Shown here piece by piece: positions 46,660 through 55,182 of a DNA stretch of 64,000 bases. The first letter of the stretch is position 1. The number at the start of each line of letters is the position of its first letter. The stretch is from contig CBDCFC010000018.1 of the NCBI GenBank assembly GCA_965215945.1, positions 62,001 through 126,000 on the forward strand. The letters run 5' to 3'. The position numbers were made by a program, and so were the translations under genes. This DNA comes from JAHEKD01 sp965215945. Its GTDB lineage: Bacteria; Pseudomonadota; Gammaproteobacteria; Arenicellales; JAHEKD01. The notes under the pieces were generated by a model, which did not search any database, was not told where the DNA came from, and saw only the letters and a program-made list of their open reading frames with translations.

Positions 46660-46742
46660 GTTTTTTTAGTTCAGCAAAATCAATCGGTTACAGATTCCGT
46701 ATTTTTGTTCCGTAGCAAAACACCCAAAACAGGGAAATTTCC

Positions 46743-47306
46743 ATGCTAATCGGTTATGGACGTGTTTCGACCACCGGACAGAGTTTATCGGTTCAACGAG
46801 AGCAGCTTAAAGCAGCGGGTTGTGAGCGAATCTTTGAAGAAAAAAAGACCGGTGCTGACCGAAAACGGCAACAGCTTAACAAAATGCTAGACACTATTAG
46901 CGAAGGAGACACACTAATTATTACCGGTCTTGACCGGCTTGCGCGTTCAACGCATGATTTGTTTGTAATCACTCATAAACTAGAAGAAAAAGGCGCTCAA
47001 TTTCGATCACTGCGAGAACCCTGGGCGGATTCCACCAGTTCGATGGGAAAGTTCTTACTCACTGTATTTGCAGGACTTTCAGAGCTTGAGCGCAGTTTAA
47101 TTCGTGAGCGAACTGAAGAAGGTCGCCGAGCCGCAAAAAAACAAGGTGTGCGATTTGGTCGAAAACCGAAACTGACAACCCATCAGCAAAAGGAAGTGTT
47201 GAAAATGTTAAAACAAGGCGGGAGAATTCGCGAAATAGCCCGTCACTTCAATGTGGGTGTAGCCACTATTGATCGACTAAAGACGCGAGGAATACCTTAC
47301 AGTTGA
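46743..47306 (+). CDS. tnpR: Tn3-family serine resolvase (TnpR)
   Basis: 187 residues. The catalytic serine is in YGRVSTTGQSL (Ser9), followed by GLDRLARSTHDLF, the E-helix (FAGLSELERSLIRERTEEGRRAA) and a C-terminal helix-turn-helix (GRIREIARHFNVGVATIDRL). It resolves cointegrates at the res site just upstream. The last base of the stop codon is the first base of the right terminal repeat. Only moderately similar to the resolvase at 27698. Confidence 0.94.
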   Translation: MLIGYGRVSTTGQSLSVQREQLKAAGCERIFEEKKTGADRKRQQLNKMLDTISEGDTLIITGLDRLARSTHDLFVITHKLEEKGAQFRSLREPWADSTSSMGKFLLTVFAGLSELERSLIRERTEEGRRAAKKQGVRFGRKPKLTTHQQKEVLKMLKQGGRIREIARHFNVGVATIDRLKTRGIPYS

Positions 47307-47342
47307 AATCTTGCCGTTTTGCACAGCTTCGTGGGCACTGGG
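47306..47342 (-). repeat. Right terminal inverted repeat of the Tn3-family transposon
   Basis: 37 bases, exact inverted copy of 41261-41297, directly at the end of tnpR. Confidence 0.92.
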
Positions 47343-47434
47343 GCATATTAGGTTTTCTTTAACTCAAATTATGCCATGCCCTGGGCGTTCTCAAAAGTAT
47401 TAGTTTTGGCGCTAGAATAGATTTTATTGGTCGC

Positions 47435-47608
47435 TCATGGTTCAGTCGTCAACCAAGCTATCAATAGAACAATGCCGCACAAGATAACTAAGGCATAGAA
47501 AACCTTATCGGCTTTTTTATCGATTTGTTTAGTCAGATTATCTATTTTTTGAGAAAAGGATGGGGTTAGTTGTTTGTTGTGCCCTTCATTTCCCTCACTT
47601 TCTTTCAA
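47435..47608 (-). CDS. Possible small single-pass membrane protein
   Basis: 57 codons from a TTG (AAAGG about 8 bases upstream): a charged helix (SQKIDNLTKQIDKKADK) and one C-terminal transmembrane segment (FYALVILCGIVLLIAWL). Sequence character is gene-like but no ATG is available. Low confidence. Confidence 0.35.
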   Translation of the reverse strand: MKESEGNEGHNKQLTPSFSQKIDNLTKQIDKKADKVFYALVILCGIVLLIAWLTTEP

Positions 47609-48013
47609 ACCAAATTTACCTTTATTTGAGGTCGTTCTGTTTTTTAGTATAACTTATTCAGCAGTAGTACCCCATGAGCCCGGTACCAATGTATTGCGCG
47701 ATTGCCGACTGTTGCCAATGTTAAAATAGAAGTGTTCAGTTTCAAATCTATACAAGTAGCACTGTTGAAACACAAATCACTTGCAGGTTACCTTCCTGAT
47801 AAATAAACTAGTTAAGATTTTATCCATTGTATGATTTATTACTAACTGTCTGAGTGAAAATCGTTAGAAAAATTTATCGACAAGTGGATATCAAAGACCC
47901 CTTGGAATACGGCGCGACTTTCCACCGCATCCAGAAGCAATTGCTTAAACAATATTAGCGCCAGTTTAAGTTAAATTAGAGAATATTAAGTGGATTGAGA
48001 ATTAGGCTGATGT
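47609..48013. other. Intergenic region, nothing supported
   Basis: About 405 bases between two small genes. No open frame with a usable start, no clear repeat and no RNA structure found by eye. Confidence 0.45.
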
Positions 48014-48250
48014 TTAGATATCATATTTTAATACCGAGACACGTCTGCCCTTTCGCATCCGAGTTGCTTTACGTTTACGGAAAAATCTTTTTGTAAATAT
48101 GAATATGTCTGGAATATAAAAGAGTAATACCAGGAGAATCAGTATTGGAGGTAAAAACCCGAATAACGCTAACAAGGTCACGCCAATTAAACAAAGTATT
48201 CCCATTAAATTACAAAATTTTATGAACAAAGCAATTGGCTTTGGATACAT
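48014..48250 (-). CDS. Small membrane protein, unknown
   Basis: 78 residues with two hydrophobic segments (about 7-30 and 33-53) followed by a strongly basic tail (KRFFRKRKATRMRKGRR). The charge pattern predicts the tail in the cytoplasm. ATG is at 48250, with a weak upstream GGAGTTT. No family recognised. Confidence 0.55.
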   Translation of the reverse strand: MYPKPIALFIKFCNLMGILCLIGVTLLALFGFLPPILILLVLLFYIPDIFIFTKRFFRKRKATRMRKGRRVSVLKYDI

Positions 48251-48460
48251 ATTTAAACTCCAATATGATGGACAAAAAACGTGCCTTCCAGATGCTAAAC
48301 ATTAAGAAGACAAAAACACATGAAACCCCGGTAGCAGGATTATAAAACATTTCACATGGTTATATTGTTAATTTTTAGTAATTGTTGTAACTATATTATT
48401 ATGCTTGCCTGTTGTGCATTATTAGAAGGTTGGCCTTCCTAAATAACCTAGTATTTAACT

Positions 48461-48515
48461 GACGTCATTCCGTACACTGAATCCGTCACCTCGGATCAAG
48501 TCCGGGGTCAGCACA
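48461..48515. repeat. REP-like palindromic repeat
   Basis: Starts GACGTCATTCCG and contains CCTCGGATCAAGTCCGGGG, a short hairpin. It belongs to the same CGTCAT/TGATCC-type repeat group as 7367-7401. Confidence 0.55.
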
Positions 48516-48661
48516 GGCTTGACACGAAATATACTGGTATTTCTGTCATCTATTTGTTCAGTCAGTACCCATCTATTCAATATATAAAGTTTAAAACGGC
48601 ATACAGTTATATAACTTATCTGATAGGCTTGTAATAGCGTGCACTTGAATCAGGTCGTTGG

Positions 48662-48690
48662 ATTACGGATCAAAGTCCGCAATGACGGGC
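48662..48690. repeat. REP-like palindromic repeat
   Basis: GATTACGGATCAAAGTCCG followed by CAATGACGGG: stem CGGA/TCCG around TCAAAG and outer ATTA/AATGACG arms. The 48251-48751 interval between genes holds only this unit and the one at 48461. Confidence 0.55.
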
Positions 48691-48751
48691 TGATAATAGA
48701 GTTAAGTAATTATTTTAAATCTAAATCCACAGCTGGTTATGCTTTAAATTA

Positions 48752-49327
48752 TTAACTTTTTGAAAAATCTGGGTGATTATTGAACTTATTATCCATATTG
48801 AGTTTATTTTTCAATATTTCGTCTACGGTCAAGCCACTGAGCTCATGAGGAAAAACCAGCCACTGATCTGTTTCATGAAGATAAAAGTCAGGAACTAATT
48901 CAGTTTGATTATTGCCTGGCTTGTACCAGGGTGTTGCGATCCTAATATCTTTAGGCGTGTTGCGCCTGCATTTTAAATTTAACTCATTAATAACGGCTTC
49001 CACGCTTAAACCGGAATCAAAAACATCGTCAACGATAAGTAAGGAATTATCATAGTTAGCATAGTCTTCAATGTAATTAAGTCCGTGAACTCTTACAGTT
49101 TTGTTGCGTTGATTGATGCCCGTGTACGAAGAGGTGCGTATAGCAATGTGATCTGTTTCAATATTGTAATAGGTCAAAATTTCCTGAATTGCGATTCCAA
49201 CGGGCGTACCACCACGCCACACTGCAACAATAAAATCAGGATGAAACCCACTTTCGATTATTTGCAAACCAAGCTTAAAGGAATCATCAAGTAGTTGTTG
49301 TGCAGTAATGTAATATTTTTCGATCAT
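48752..49327 (-). CDS. Purine-type phosphoribosyltransferase
   Basis: 191 residues. The PRPP-binding loop SLLIVDDVFDSGLS lies near residues 94-107, and the N-terminal part FIVAVWRGGTPVGIAI has the conserved RGG that contacts pyrophosphate. This layout fits hypoxanthine/xanthine phosphoribosyltransferases. The C-terminal DQWLVFPHEL is typical of xanthine-guanine-type enzymes. It lies 10 bases after the nitroreductase gene. Confidence 0.82.
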   Translation of the reverse strand: MIEKYYITAQQLLDDSFKLGLQIIESGFHPDFIVAVWRGGTPVGIAIQEILTYYNIETDHIAIRTSSYTGINQRNKTVRVHGLNYIEDYANYDNSLLIVDDVFDSGLSVEAVINELNLKCRRNTPKDIRIATPWYKPGNNQTELVPDFYLHETDQWLVFPHELSGLTVDEILKNKLNMDNKFNNHPDFSKS

Positions 49328-49336
49328 TGCTTAAAA

Positions 49337-49885
49337 TCAGAAAACGGTCACAATCTCTTCAACACTGCGGCGTGGTTGTGGTTTAGGCACTTTATCCGGA
49401 TAACCGTACCATAGCAAACCGACAACGATTTGCGAATGTTTGTCTAGCCAACAAATGTCATAGAAATCTTCATCTCTAATGACATGACCTGTTGTCCATT
49501 TCATTCCAATTCTTTGTTGCCATAAAATCAAACTCAATGCGTAAATGCTACAACAACAGGCCGCGTAGTCTTCCTGTTGCTGTAATTCGTCGCTTGATAA
49601 ATCGCAACTAACGACTAACCAGCCGGGCATGTTTGACCACCTTTGGCGTTTTTTTTGAGCAGCGTCCTGCCCTTTTTTCTGTGCTACTAATTTAGCATTC
49701 AACTCGACAATTTTATTAATCATCGCTTCATCTGGAAAATAAAAATGCCAGGGTTGAGTTAAATGGTGATTCGGTACCCAGCGTGCCAGTTCAATAGCAT
49801 CAATAATTATTTGGCGATCAGGGGTTTGTGTTTTGAAATCGTTGATAGTTCGGCGATCACCAATCAAACGACCGAGTTGGTTCAT
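49337..49885 (-). CDS. Nitroreductase-family flavoprotein
   Basis: 182 residues. FMN-binding features are RRTINDF near the N-terminus, ELARWVPNHHLTQPWHF, and the C-terminal IVVGLLWYGYPDKVPKPQPRRSVEE. It is similar to YdjA-type small nitroreductases. The ATG overlaps the gspM stop by one base (TAATG), so it is translated from the end of the type II secretion operon, though a functional link is not known. Confidence 0.82.
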   Translation of the reverse strand: MNQLGRLIGDRRTINDFKTQTPDRQIIIDAIELARWVPNHHLTQPWHFYFPDEAMINKIVELNAKLVAQKKGQDAAQKKRQRWSNMPGWLVVSCDLSSDELQQQEDYAACCCSIYALSLILWQQRIGMKWTTGHVIRDEDFYDICWLDKHSQIVVGLLWYGYPDKVPKPQPRRSVEEIVTVF

Positions 49886-50454
49886 TATTTCTCTAAGATA
49901 AGACTTAGATCGACATTCCCCTGCCCTTCTTCATGTGGAGTCACATCGATTTTTTGCACTGTAACACCATATTTGCCGATGCTGTTTATCCAATTAAGGA
50001 TAGTGGCGAAAGGCGCTTTTTCCATCCAGATTTGAGTGGTGTTGTTTTCCGGAACTATACGCTGGGTGGCTTCACGTAGTTTGAATTGCGCCAGAGTTTG
50101 TTCAATCAATGCCGCCAGTGGACGCTCATCCTCGCGGATTAGCACGGGGTTTTTTTGTCTGAGTTGTTGGACGAGTGGTAATTGTTGCTCCATCCAGAGC
50201 ACATCGTTTTGTTGGCTTTCAACAGCATTGACCTTAGCTTGAAGCCTTGCCTTTAAGGGTTCCACAATAAACAAGTAACAAACTAGCAAGGTGACAAAAC
50301 AGGCCGCAATAGCTAATAACAAGCGTTCCCTATCGCTCAAATTCTGCCAGTAAGGAGAAAACTTATTAGCTATAAAAGATTTCTGCTCTTTGATTTTATC
50401 CATGCCCTGACGGACAGTGTTATTGGTTGCGCTCAATTCTTTGTTGATGGCCAT
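49885..50454 (-). CDS. gspM: GspM, type II secretion assembly-platform protein
   Basis: 189 residues: a cytoplasmic N-terminus, one transmembrane helix (LLLAIAACFVTLLVCYLFIV) near residues 45-65, and a periplasmic part with coiled coil (RLQAKVNAVESQQNDVLWMEQQL) and ferredoxin-like end. GspM partners GspL in the inner-membrane platform. It starts 3 bases after gspL. Confidence 0.85.
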   Translation of the reverse strand: MAINKELSATNNTVRQGMDKIKEQKSFIANKFSPYWQNLSDRERLLLAIAACFVTLLVCYLFIVEPLKARLQAKVNAVESQQNDVLWMEQQLPLVQQLRQKNPVLIREDERPLAALIEQTLAQFKLREATQRIVPENNTTQIWMEKAPFATILNWINSIGKYGVTVQKIDVTPHEEGQGNVDLSLILEK

Positions 50455-50457
50455 TTG

Positions 50458-51663
50458 TTATCCTTGTGTCAGAGTGACTTCCAGGACGCCTTGAACCTGA
50501 TTATCCTGGGCTACAGCATCCTTGGTTAACACAGTAGCGTATCCCTGAGTGACTTCAGCTAGCCTTAGAAATAACGCATCAAGTGCTGCGAAATCTGCGA
50601 CATTCACTTGTGCTTTAAGTACATTTTCTTCAAATATCAAATTGGTTAGGGTCGTATTTGGTGCTGCCTTCAATTGATTTGCCACCACTTGGAAAATAGG
50701 TAAAAAACTATCCGATTGATAATTACCGCTGCGCAGCGCACTCATTGCCTTGCGCATGTCATAGACTGGGTCGTCTGTTTCTTGATCTTGAAATTCCGGA
50801 AAGGCTACCTGGTATATTTCAGTGGCCTTACTTTCTAGTCGGCTGGACTTGAATTCCAGATAGAAGTAATTGAGTAATAAGCTGCCTACGTATATTCCGA
50901 TGCCGGCCAGCATCAAGTTGGCTGCCATTTTGTAATCAAAGCGAGTTTGCTGTTGTTCCGTATCATCATATTTTCCTCGCAAAACACACGGGGAATTTAA
51001 TAACTTGGCCCCACCGTGACTAATCCAGTCAGGGAATTCAGGGCCGATATCCCAATATTGAACATTTTCAAAGCCCTGTTGAATCAGATCTTTAACCATC
51101 GGCTCATCGTTGATAGCAATGACTTTGTCTTTGGCCTCCATCTCCCACCACAACTCGACCATGCTTTCATCAATTAAGGTGCCAGAGTAATCACCACCTC
51201 GTATTAAATAGTCACCGGATGTTTTTTGCGTTAGAGTGATATCGGCACTCGGGTGGCGCGGCAGTAGCAAATATTCAGGAACAATATCCGCTACTTCAAA
51301 ACCCGCCTGTTTAAACTTTTTAAGCCATTGTGCAATGATGGCATCATTTATCACTAATACTTCAGAATCTTCTCCGGCCGTCCATTTTTGCACGGCAAAA
51401 TGTAGATCTTCAATGTCATCGGTAAGCTCTTCCTCCAGAACAAAGGGAATGGCACTCTCGACCTTTTTTCTCGATGTGCCTGGAACATTGACCTTATGTG
51501 AAGCTATGCGTGAGCCATCGGCAACCAAAGTGATTTGAGTGATTGGCTGAACAAAATTCAAATCTTCTAACGACTCAACTTCACCTCGACCGATTAAAGT
51601 GCCTTGCTCGGCATGAAAAGTTGCCCATGTATAAGGGGCGTCTACGCTGATATATAAATTCAT
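50458..51663 (-). CDS. gspL: GspL, type II secretion platform protein
   Basis: 401 residues. The N-terminal actin-like cytoplasmic domain has VESAIPFVLEEELTDDIEDLHFAV. A single transmembrane helix (NLMLAGIGIYVGSLLLNYFYL) lies near residue 250, and the periplasmic ferredoxin-like domain ends with LEVTLTQG. GspL links the GspE ATPase to the inner membrane. Intact, between gspK and gspM. Confidence 0.87.
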   Translation of the reverse strand: MNLYISVDAPYTWATFHAEQGTLIGRGEVESLEDLNFVQPITQITLVADGSRIASHKVNVPGTSRKKVESAIPFVLEEELTDDIEDLHFAVQKWTAGEDSEVLVINDAIIAQWLKKFKQAGFEVADIVPEYLLLPRHPSADITLTQKTSGDYLIRGGDYSGTLIDESMVELWWEMEAKDKVIAINDEPMVKDLIQQGFENVQYWDIGPEFPDWISHGGAKLLNSPCVLRGKYDDTEQQQTRFDYKMAANLMLAGIGIYVGSLLLNYFYLEFKSSRLESKATEIYQVAFPEFQDQETDDPVYDMRKAMSALRSGNYQSDSFLPIFQVVANQLKAAPNTTLTNLIFEENVLKAQVNVADFAALDALFLRLAEVTQGYATVLTKDAVAQDNQVQGVLEVTLTQG

Positions 51664-51677
51664 TGGGTTATTTTACT

Positions 51678-52968
51678 TCAAGATGACTCATCTTCCTCAG
51701 GATTTCTTAGTTGCCCTAGGGGTAACCAATCATAAGTTCTTTGCACCACAATGGGTCTTTTATCAAACCCATCATCAAAGTTAAGGTACACCAAACTTTC
51801 TAAGTTAAAACTAATACCGTTTGTTTTCTGGATAAAGCTTTCAATTAGAAAAAACCGACTATATTCATCTGCAACCAATCGGATACTTTCTTTTATTTGT
51901 TCTAAATCTAGTGCTTGGCCAGGGCTAATAGGTACACTGTTAGCATAGAGTTGGATAAAATCTCTGGCATCATTTCTGTTTGTGCCGGCCCCTCTTTGAA
52001 ATTTACCTTGTTCCTGTAAGAATATACCCATTGCACTTTGATTATTATAAATCGCAAACAATCCGGCTAACAATTCTGGTGCAGCTGTATTCACATTTAG
52101 TTTGGTCAAAGCCGGTGAATTGGGGCCGTCAAATCCCTGTGCTCCTTGTATATTAGGACTGAACGCCTGCTTATAAGGCGCGAAGTTAGCCATGTAAACG
52201 GGTAAGGCAACTATATACTCTGATAATTTATTCATTAGTTGGGGCGTCATGCCGAGCACGTTTTCGAGTTCGCCAATGCTGGTTATGGGTCGATTGGGTG
52301 GCCTGAACGTGGAATCTGCACGCCTGTAGACGTCATCTTCAGTGAATAAGATGACCGAACGTGAGTCATCATCATGATCTAGCCAATCGATAATTTCATT
52401 CGTTATTTTATCTGTATCAATATCAAAATCATCGTTGTTAATTTGCCTGATCAATTCTTTGAAAATCGTGACATTATTTTGAAATGCCCGTTTAACATTG
52501 ATGTCAGCGCTGTTAGCAAAATGCAGATTATTGATATTAAAAAAACGATTCAAATCAGTGATATATAAAGCATCTTGTTGAACAAAATCGTTTGTTAAAT
52601 CAGCCTTTATGAATTCCGGGGGTTTGCGGTTTTGACCAGGATTCAAACAGCGAATCATTATGCGGGTCATAACTGAGCGGATTATCTTCATCATCAAACA
52701 GTTTTACGGAATTATCACCAAATCTTTCTTCTTGATCGGGAAAGAAATCAAAAAAATTATCGCGATATAAAACATCAATACCGTAGTTTTCAACGGCTCT
52801 AGTCAGTAACAAAAATTGTTCATTTTCGATGCGTTGCTGTGTTTTTCGCATCACCGTATAGCCTGAGTCGATCAGATATACCGCTGACGCTGAAACCACT
52901 GCAACTATCAATATTGCAGTAATCAGAGCAATGCCTTTCTGGTCGGTTTTAGCTTTCCAGGCTGGCAC
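51678..52968 (-). pseudogene. gspK: GspK minor pseudopilin, frameshifted
   Basis: The N-terminal frame has the prepilin start QKGIALITAILIVAVVSASAVYLI; it ends early as KPQTPGIHKG. The second frame continues PEFIKADLTNDF ... ALYITDLNRFFNINNL with the large GspK-specific domain and LTKLNVNTAAPELLAGL. The shift lies in a five-G run at 52618-52622 (plus strand); deleting one base restores QTPEFIKADLTND. GspK caps the pseudopilus with GspI and GspJ. Likely an intact gene with a homopolymer error. Confidence 0.85.
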
Positions 52969-53626
52969 TGCCGACCTCCAATACCCGATAATAGTCTCGT
53001 CCTGATAGTGTTTTAACCGTGATTTTGACTAATTTAGGCAGTGAATATAGGCTTTCGTCAAAATCGTTTGTGAAAGCTTGTTCATTATAGTCGGTCTGGT
53101 CTTCATCATCACCATCACTGAATACGCTAATTTCAAATGACTCAATGTCGCTTGCCACACGCTGGATGTGTTGTAATTGCGGATCTTTATCGCCAAGCGT
53201 GCGATCTTTTAAATCAAGCTCGTTCCATGAATATCGATAGACAGAATTATTGTCTAGGCGCCAGGATACTCTGAAATTAACTTGCGCCATCTTGTTAAGC
53301 GGTGTTGGCCTGGAAGTTGTAAATTGCATTTTTTCTCCAGTAAATACCGGACGATTTTTATAGACTTCTAAAGCGGCATAAGTCGCATTATTGTAATGAA
53401 CCGGACGTGCAACCATGTAACGAACGTCCTGTTCTAACAAGGCAAAAACTTTTTGAATTTGCTCCAGGCGCTGATGGGCCTGTTCGATTTTTTGACTTTG
53501 ATCAAAAAAACGGATCAGGCTGGCATAACTGACGGTGCTGATGACTGCAAAAATAGCCACAGCAATCACTATTTCTAATAGCGTAAAGCCGGACTGTCTA
53601 GTTTGTGATTTGCAGTTGGTCATCAT
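52949..53626 (-). CDS. gspJ: GspJ minor pseudopilin
   Basis: 225 residues with prepilin peptidase site SGFTLLEIVIAVAIFAVI and GspJ features (QKVFALLEQDVRYMVARPV, WRLDNNSVYRYSW). It overlaps gspI by 29 bases and gspK by 20. It forms the pseudopilus tip with GspI and GspK. Confidence 0.9.
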   Translation of the reverse strand: MMTNCKSQTRQSGFTLLEIVIAVAIFAVISTVSYASLIRFFDQSQKIEQAHQRLEQIQKVFALLEQDVRYMVARPVHYNNATYAALEVYKNRPVFTGEKMQFTTSRPTPLNKMAQVNFRVSWRLDNNSVYRYSWNELDLKDRTLGDKDPQLQHIQRVASDIESFEISVFSDGDDEDQTDYNEQAFTNDFDESLYSLPKLVKITVKTLSGRDYYRVLEVGSASLES

Positions 53627-54032
53627 CGACTAGTTTTGGTTTTGGGTTTAGAAAATAGCTGAATAAACTTGCGACCTGGTACTCACCGCGTTTATCAAGC
53701 GAGACATTAACTTCAATTCGCCGGATATTTTCATCTTTTGTTTCTTTAATAGTGTGAACCACATACCATTCGCGACCGGCCATTTGCACATCTACTTTGC
53801 GCTCACCAGTTTGTGGCCAGCTATTGAAGGCTTTAAGCTCGGTCATAGTGTTACTGGCGACCCAGTTGCCAATCATGCGTTCTTCAACCCTGGATGTCAG
53901 TCTTGTGCCCTGAGTTAGAGCACTAAACAACGCAGTGAGTGCAATGGCAACTACGGCCAGAGCAGCTAGTACCTCAAGCAAGGTAAAACCTTTATGTTTT
54001 TTCAACTTATTGAATCTGGATTTCAACATCAT
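53598..54032 (-). CDS. gspI: GspI minor pseudopilin
   Basis: About 144 residues. The prepilin motif is KGFTLLEVLAALAVVAIALTAL, followed by GspI-type NWVASNTMTEL and REWYVVHTIKETKDENIRRIEV. Several in-frame ATGs lie at the start; the one at 54032 is preferred, overlapping the end of gspH, and others up to 54071 are possible. Confidence 0.88.
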   Translation of the reverse strand: MMLKSRFNKLKKHKGFTLLEVLAALAVVAIALTALFSALTQGTRLTSRVEERMIGNWVASNTMTELKAFNSWPQTGERKVDVQMAGREWYVVHTIKETKDENIRRIEVNVSLDKRGEYQVASLFSYFLNPKPKLVDDDQLQITN

Positions 54033-54552
54033 CAAATTCATCAGTAGTGACGATATAGTTTTTGGTTTCACCGCTAAGGATCAAATTGGCCGGCTCAAAT
54101 TCTAAGAATGGTGTGATTAAGGCAATCTCTGAATTTGAAGATCGCCTACTCGATTTTTCCTCTGTTATATTATCAGGGCCATTTTCAGAGGTTTCCGCCT
54201 TGCGTTTCTGGATCTTTGTTCTGACTCGCTCATTGATTTTATGCGGGCTTAGCAATTTACTACCCGCTTTGGCATTGAGCCGATTCCAATTTTGTTGAAC
54301 CGGGTCTACGTAAAGAAAAAAGTAGGTATTTCTTTTCTTATCCAGCCTTAAACTGAGTATTCGCCCGGTATAAGCACTGTATTCTTTGGTGTAATTAAGA
54401 ACTCTGGCAAAACGTTTGGCTTCATTGTGGGCGACGGTATCAAGATTACGATCAAAATTTAAACCTACAAGACCCAGCACCACGCCCATTATTGCAACAA
54501 CAATGAGTATTTCTAATAAGGTAAACCCTGCATATTTTTTTATGGATGCCAT
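54007..54552 (-). CDS. gspH: GspH minor pseudopilin
   Basis: 181 residues from MASIKKYAGFTLLEILIVVAIMG; the site before the phenylalanine is the prepilin cleavage point. The middle has AKRFARVLNYTKEYSAYTGRILSLRLD, typical of GspH. A hydrophilic insert (KRKAETSENGPDNITEEKSS) lies before the last strands. An upstream in-frame start at 54639 would run through the hairpin region and is unlikely. Confidence 0.88.
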   Translation of the reverse strand: MASIKKYAGFTLLEILIVVAIMGVVLGLVGLNFDRNLDTVAHNEAKRFARVLNYTKEYSAYTGRILSLRLDKKRNTYFFLYVDPVQQNWNRLNAKAGSKLLSPHKINERVRTKIQKRKAETSENGPDNITEEKSSRRSSNSEIALITPFLEFEPANLILSGETKNYIVTTDEFDDVEIQIQ

Positions 54553-54586
54553 CTCATTTATTATCGTTCGCGTAAGCGACAGAATA

Positions 54587-54705
54587 CCACGGGCTTGCCC
54601 GTGGATGAATGAGTGTATATAGACTGAACATCGCTCCACTATAAAGCGCGATGTTCATCGGATCAGCCCAAAGGGCTGTTGCGGTAAGCACCTCGGGTTT
54701 ACCCG
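54587..54705. promoter_or_regulatory. Four consecutive hairpins between gspG and gspH
   Basis: The gap between gspG (ends 54725) and gspH (starts 54552) holds four stem-loops: CTCGGG/CCCGGG-type at about 54692-54705, CAGCCC-AAA-GGGCTG at 54664-54678, GAACATCGC ... GCGATGTTC at 54626-54656, and the perfect CCACGGGC-TT-GCCCGTGG at 54587-54604. None has a T-run. Likely effects are protection of the gspG mRNA end or partial termination, giving far more GspG than minor pseudopilins. Confidence 0.65.
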
Positions 54706-54724
54706 GGGGAATCTATGAGTCGCT

Positions 54725-55168
54725 CTATTCATCAAGATTCCAGTTGCCTATGTCCCTGTTTTCATCGACACCACCGTCTTTTCCATCTGCACCGTGTGAC
54801 CAGAGATCAAATTCACCATTTTTACCAGGCCGCCGATATTGATAGTCATTGCCCCATGGGTCTTTGGGAACAGTTTTGCTATTTAGATAACCCCCTTTTT
54901 GCCAATTCTTGGCATTGCCGGGTTTACTGACCAGCGCATTAAGACCCTCCTGGGTTGCCGGATAGCTGAAATTATCCAACTTGTAGAGTTCAAGTGCCTG
55001 GCTGATAGTTCTGATGTCCGTTTTAGCTCGCACCTGTAGGGCTTGTTCCTGGCGGCCAATTACTTTTGGCAACACCATTGTGGCCAACAGACCAATTATA
55101 ATTACCACTACCATGATTTCGATGAGAGTGAAACCGCGTTGTTTGTTTTGTTGTTTAGATTTAGACAT
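54725..55168 (-). CDS. gspG: GspG major pseudopilin
   Basis: 147 residues with cleavage motif RGFTLIEIMVVVIIIGLLA and the GspG calcium-site C-terminus (VPKDPWGNDYQYRRPG, FDLWSHGADGKDGG). It is the main subunit of the pseudopilus. Intact, starting 14 bases after gspF. Confidence 0.95.
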   Translation of the reverse strand: MSKSKQQNKQRGFTLIEIMVVVIIIGLLATMVLPKVIGRQEQALQVRAKTDIRTISQALELYKLDNFSYPATQEGLNALVSKPGNAKNWQKGGYLNSKTVPKDPWGNDYQYRRPGKNGEFDLWSHGADGKDGGVDENRDIGNWNLDE

Positions 55169-55182
55169 TTGATCACCAGTAA

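Larger units (their letters stand above)
41261..47342 (+). mobile_element. Tn3-family transposon with metabolic passenger genes
   Basis: Bounded by perfect 37-base inverted repeats. From left: tnpA (frameshifted), a methyltransferase, a fatty-acid-hydroxylase-like gene, a PhnD-like gene, a relic Tn3 repeat, a res site and tnpR ending in the right repeat. This is complete Tn3 architecture at about 6.1 kb. No 5-base target duplication is visible at the ends, so flanks may have recombined. It interrupted a small gene on its left. Confidence 0.85.
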
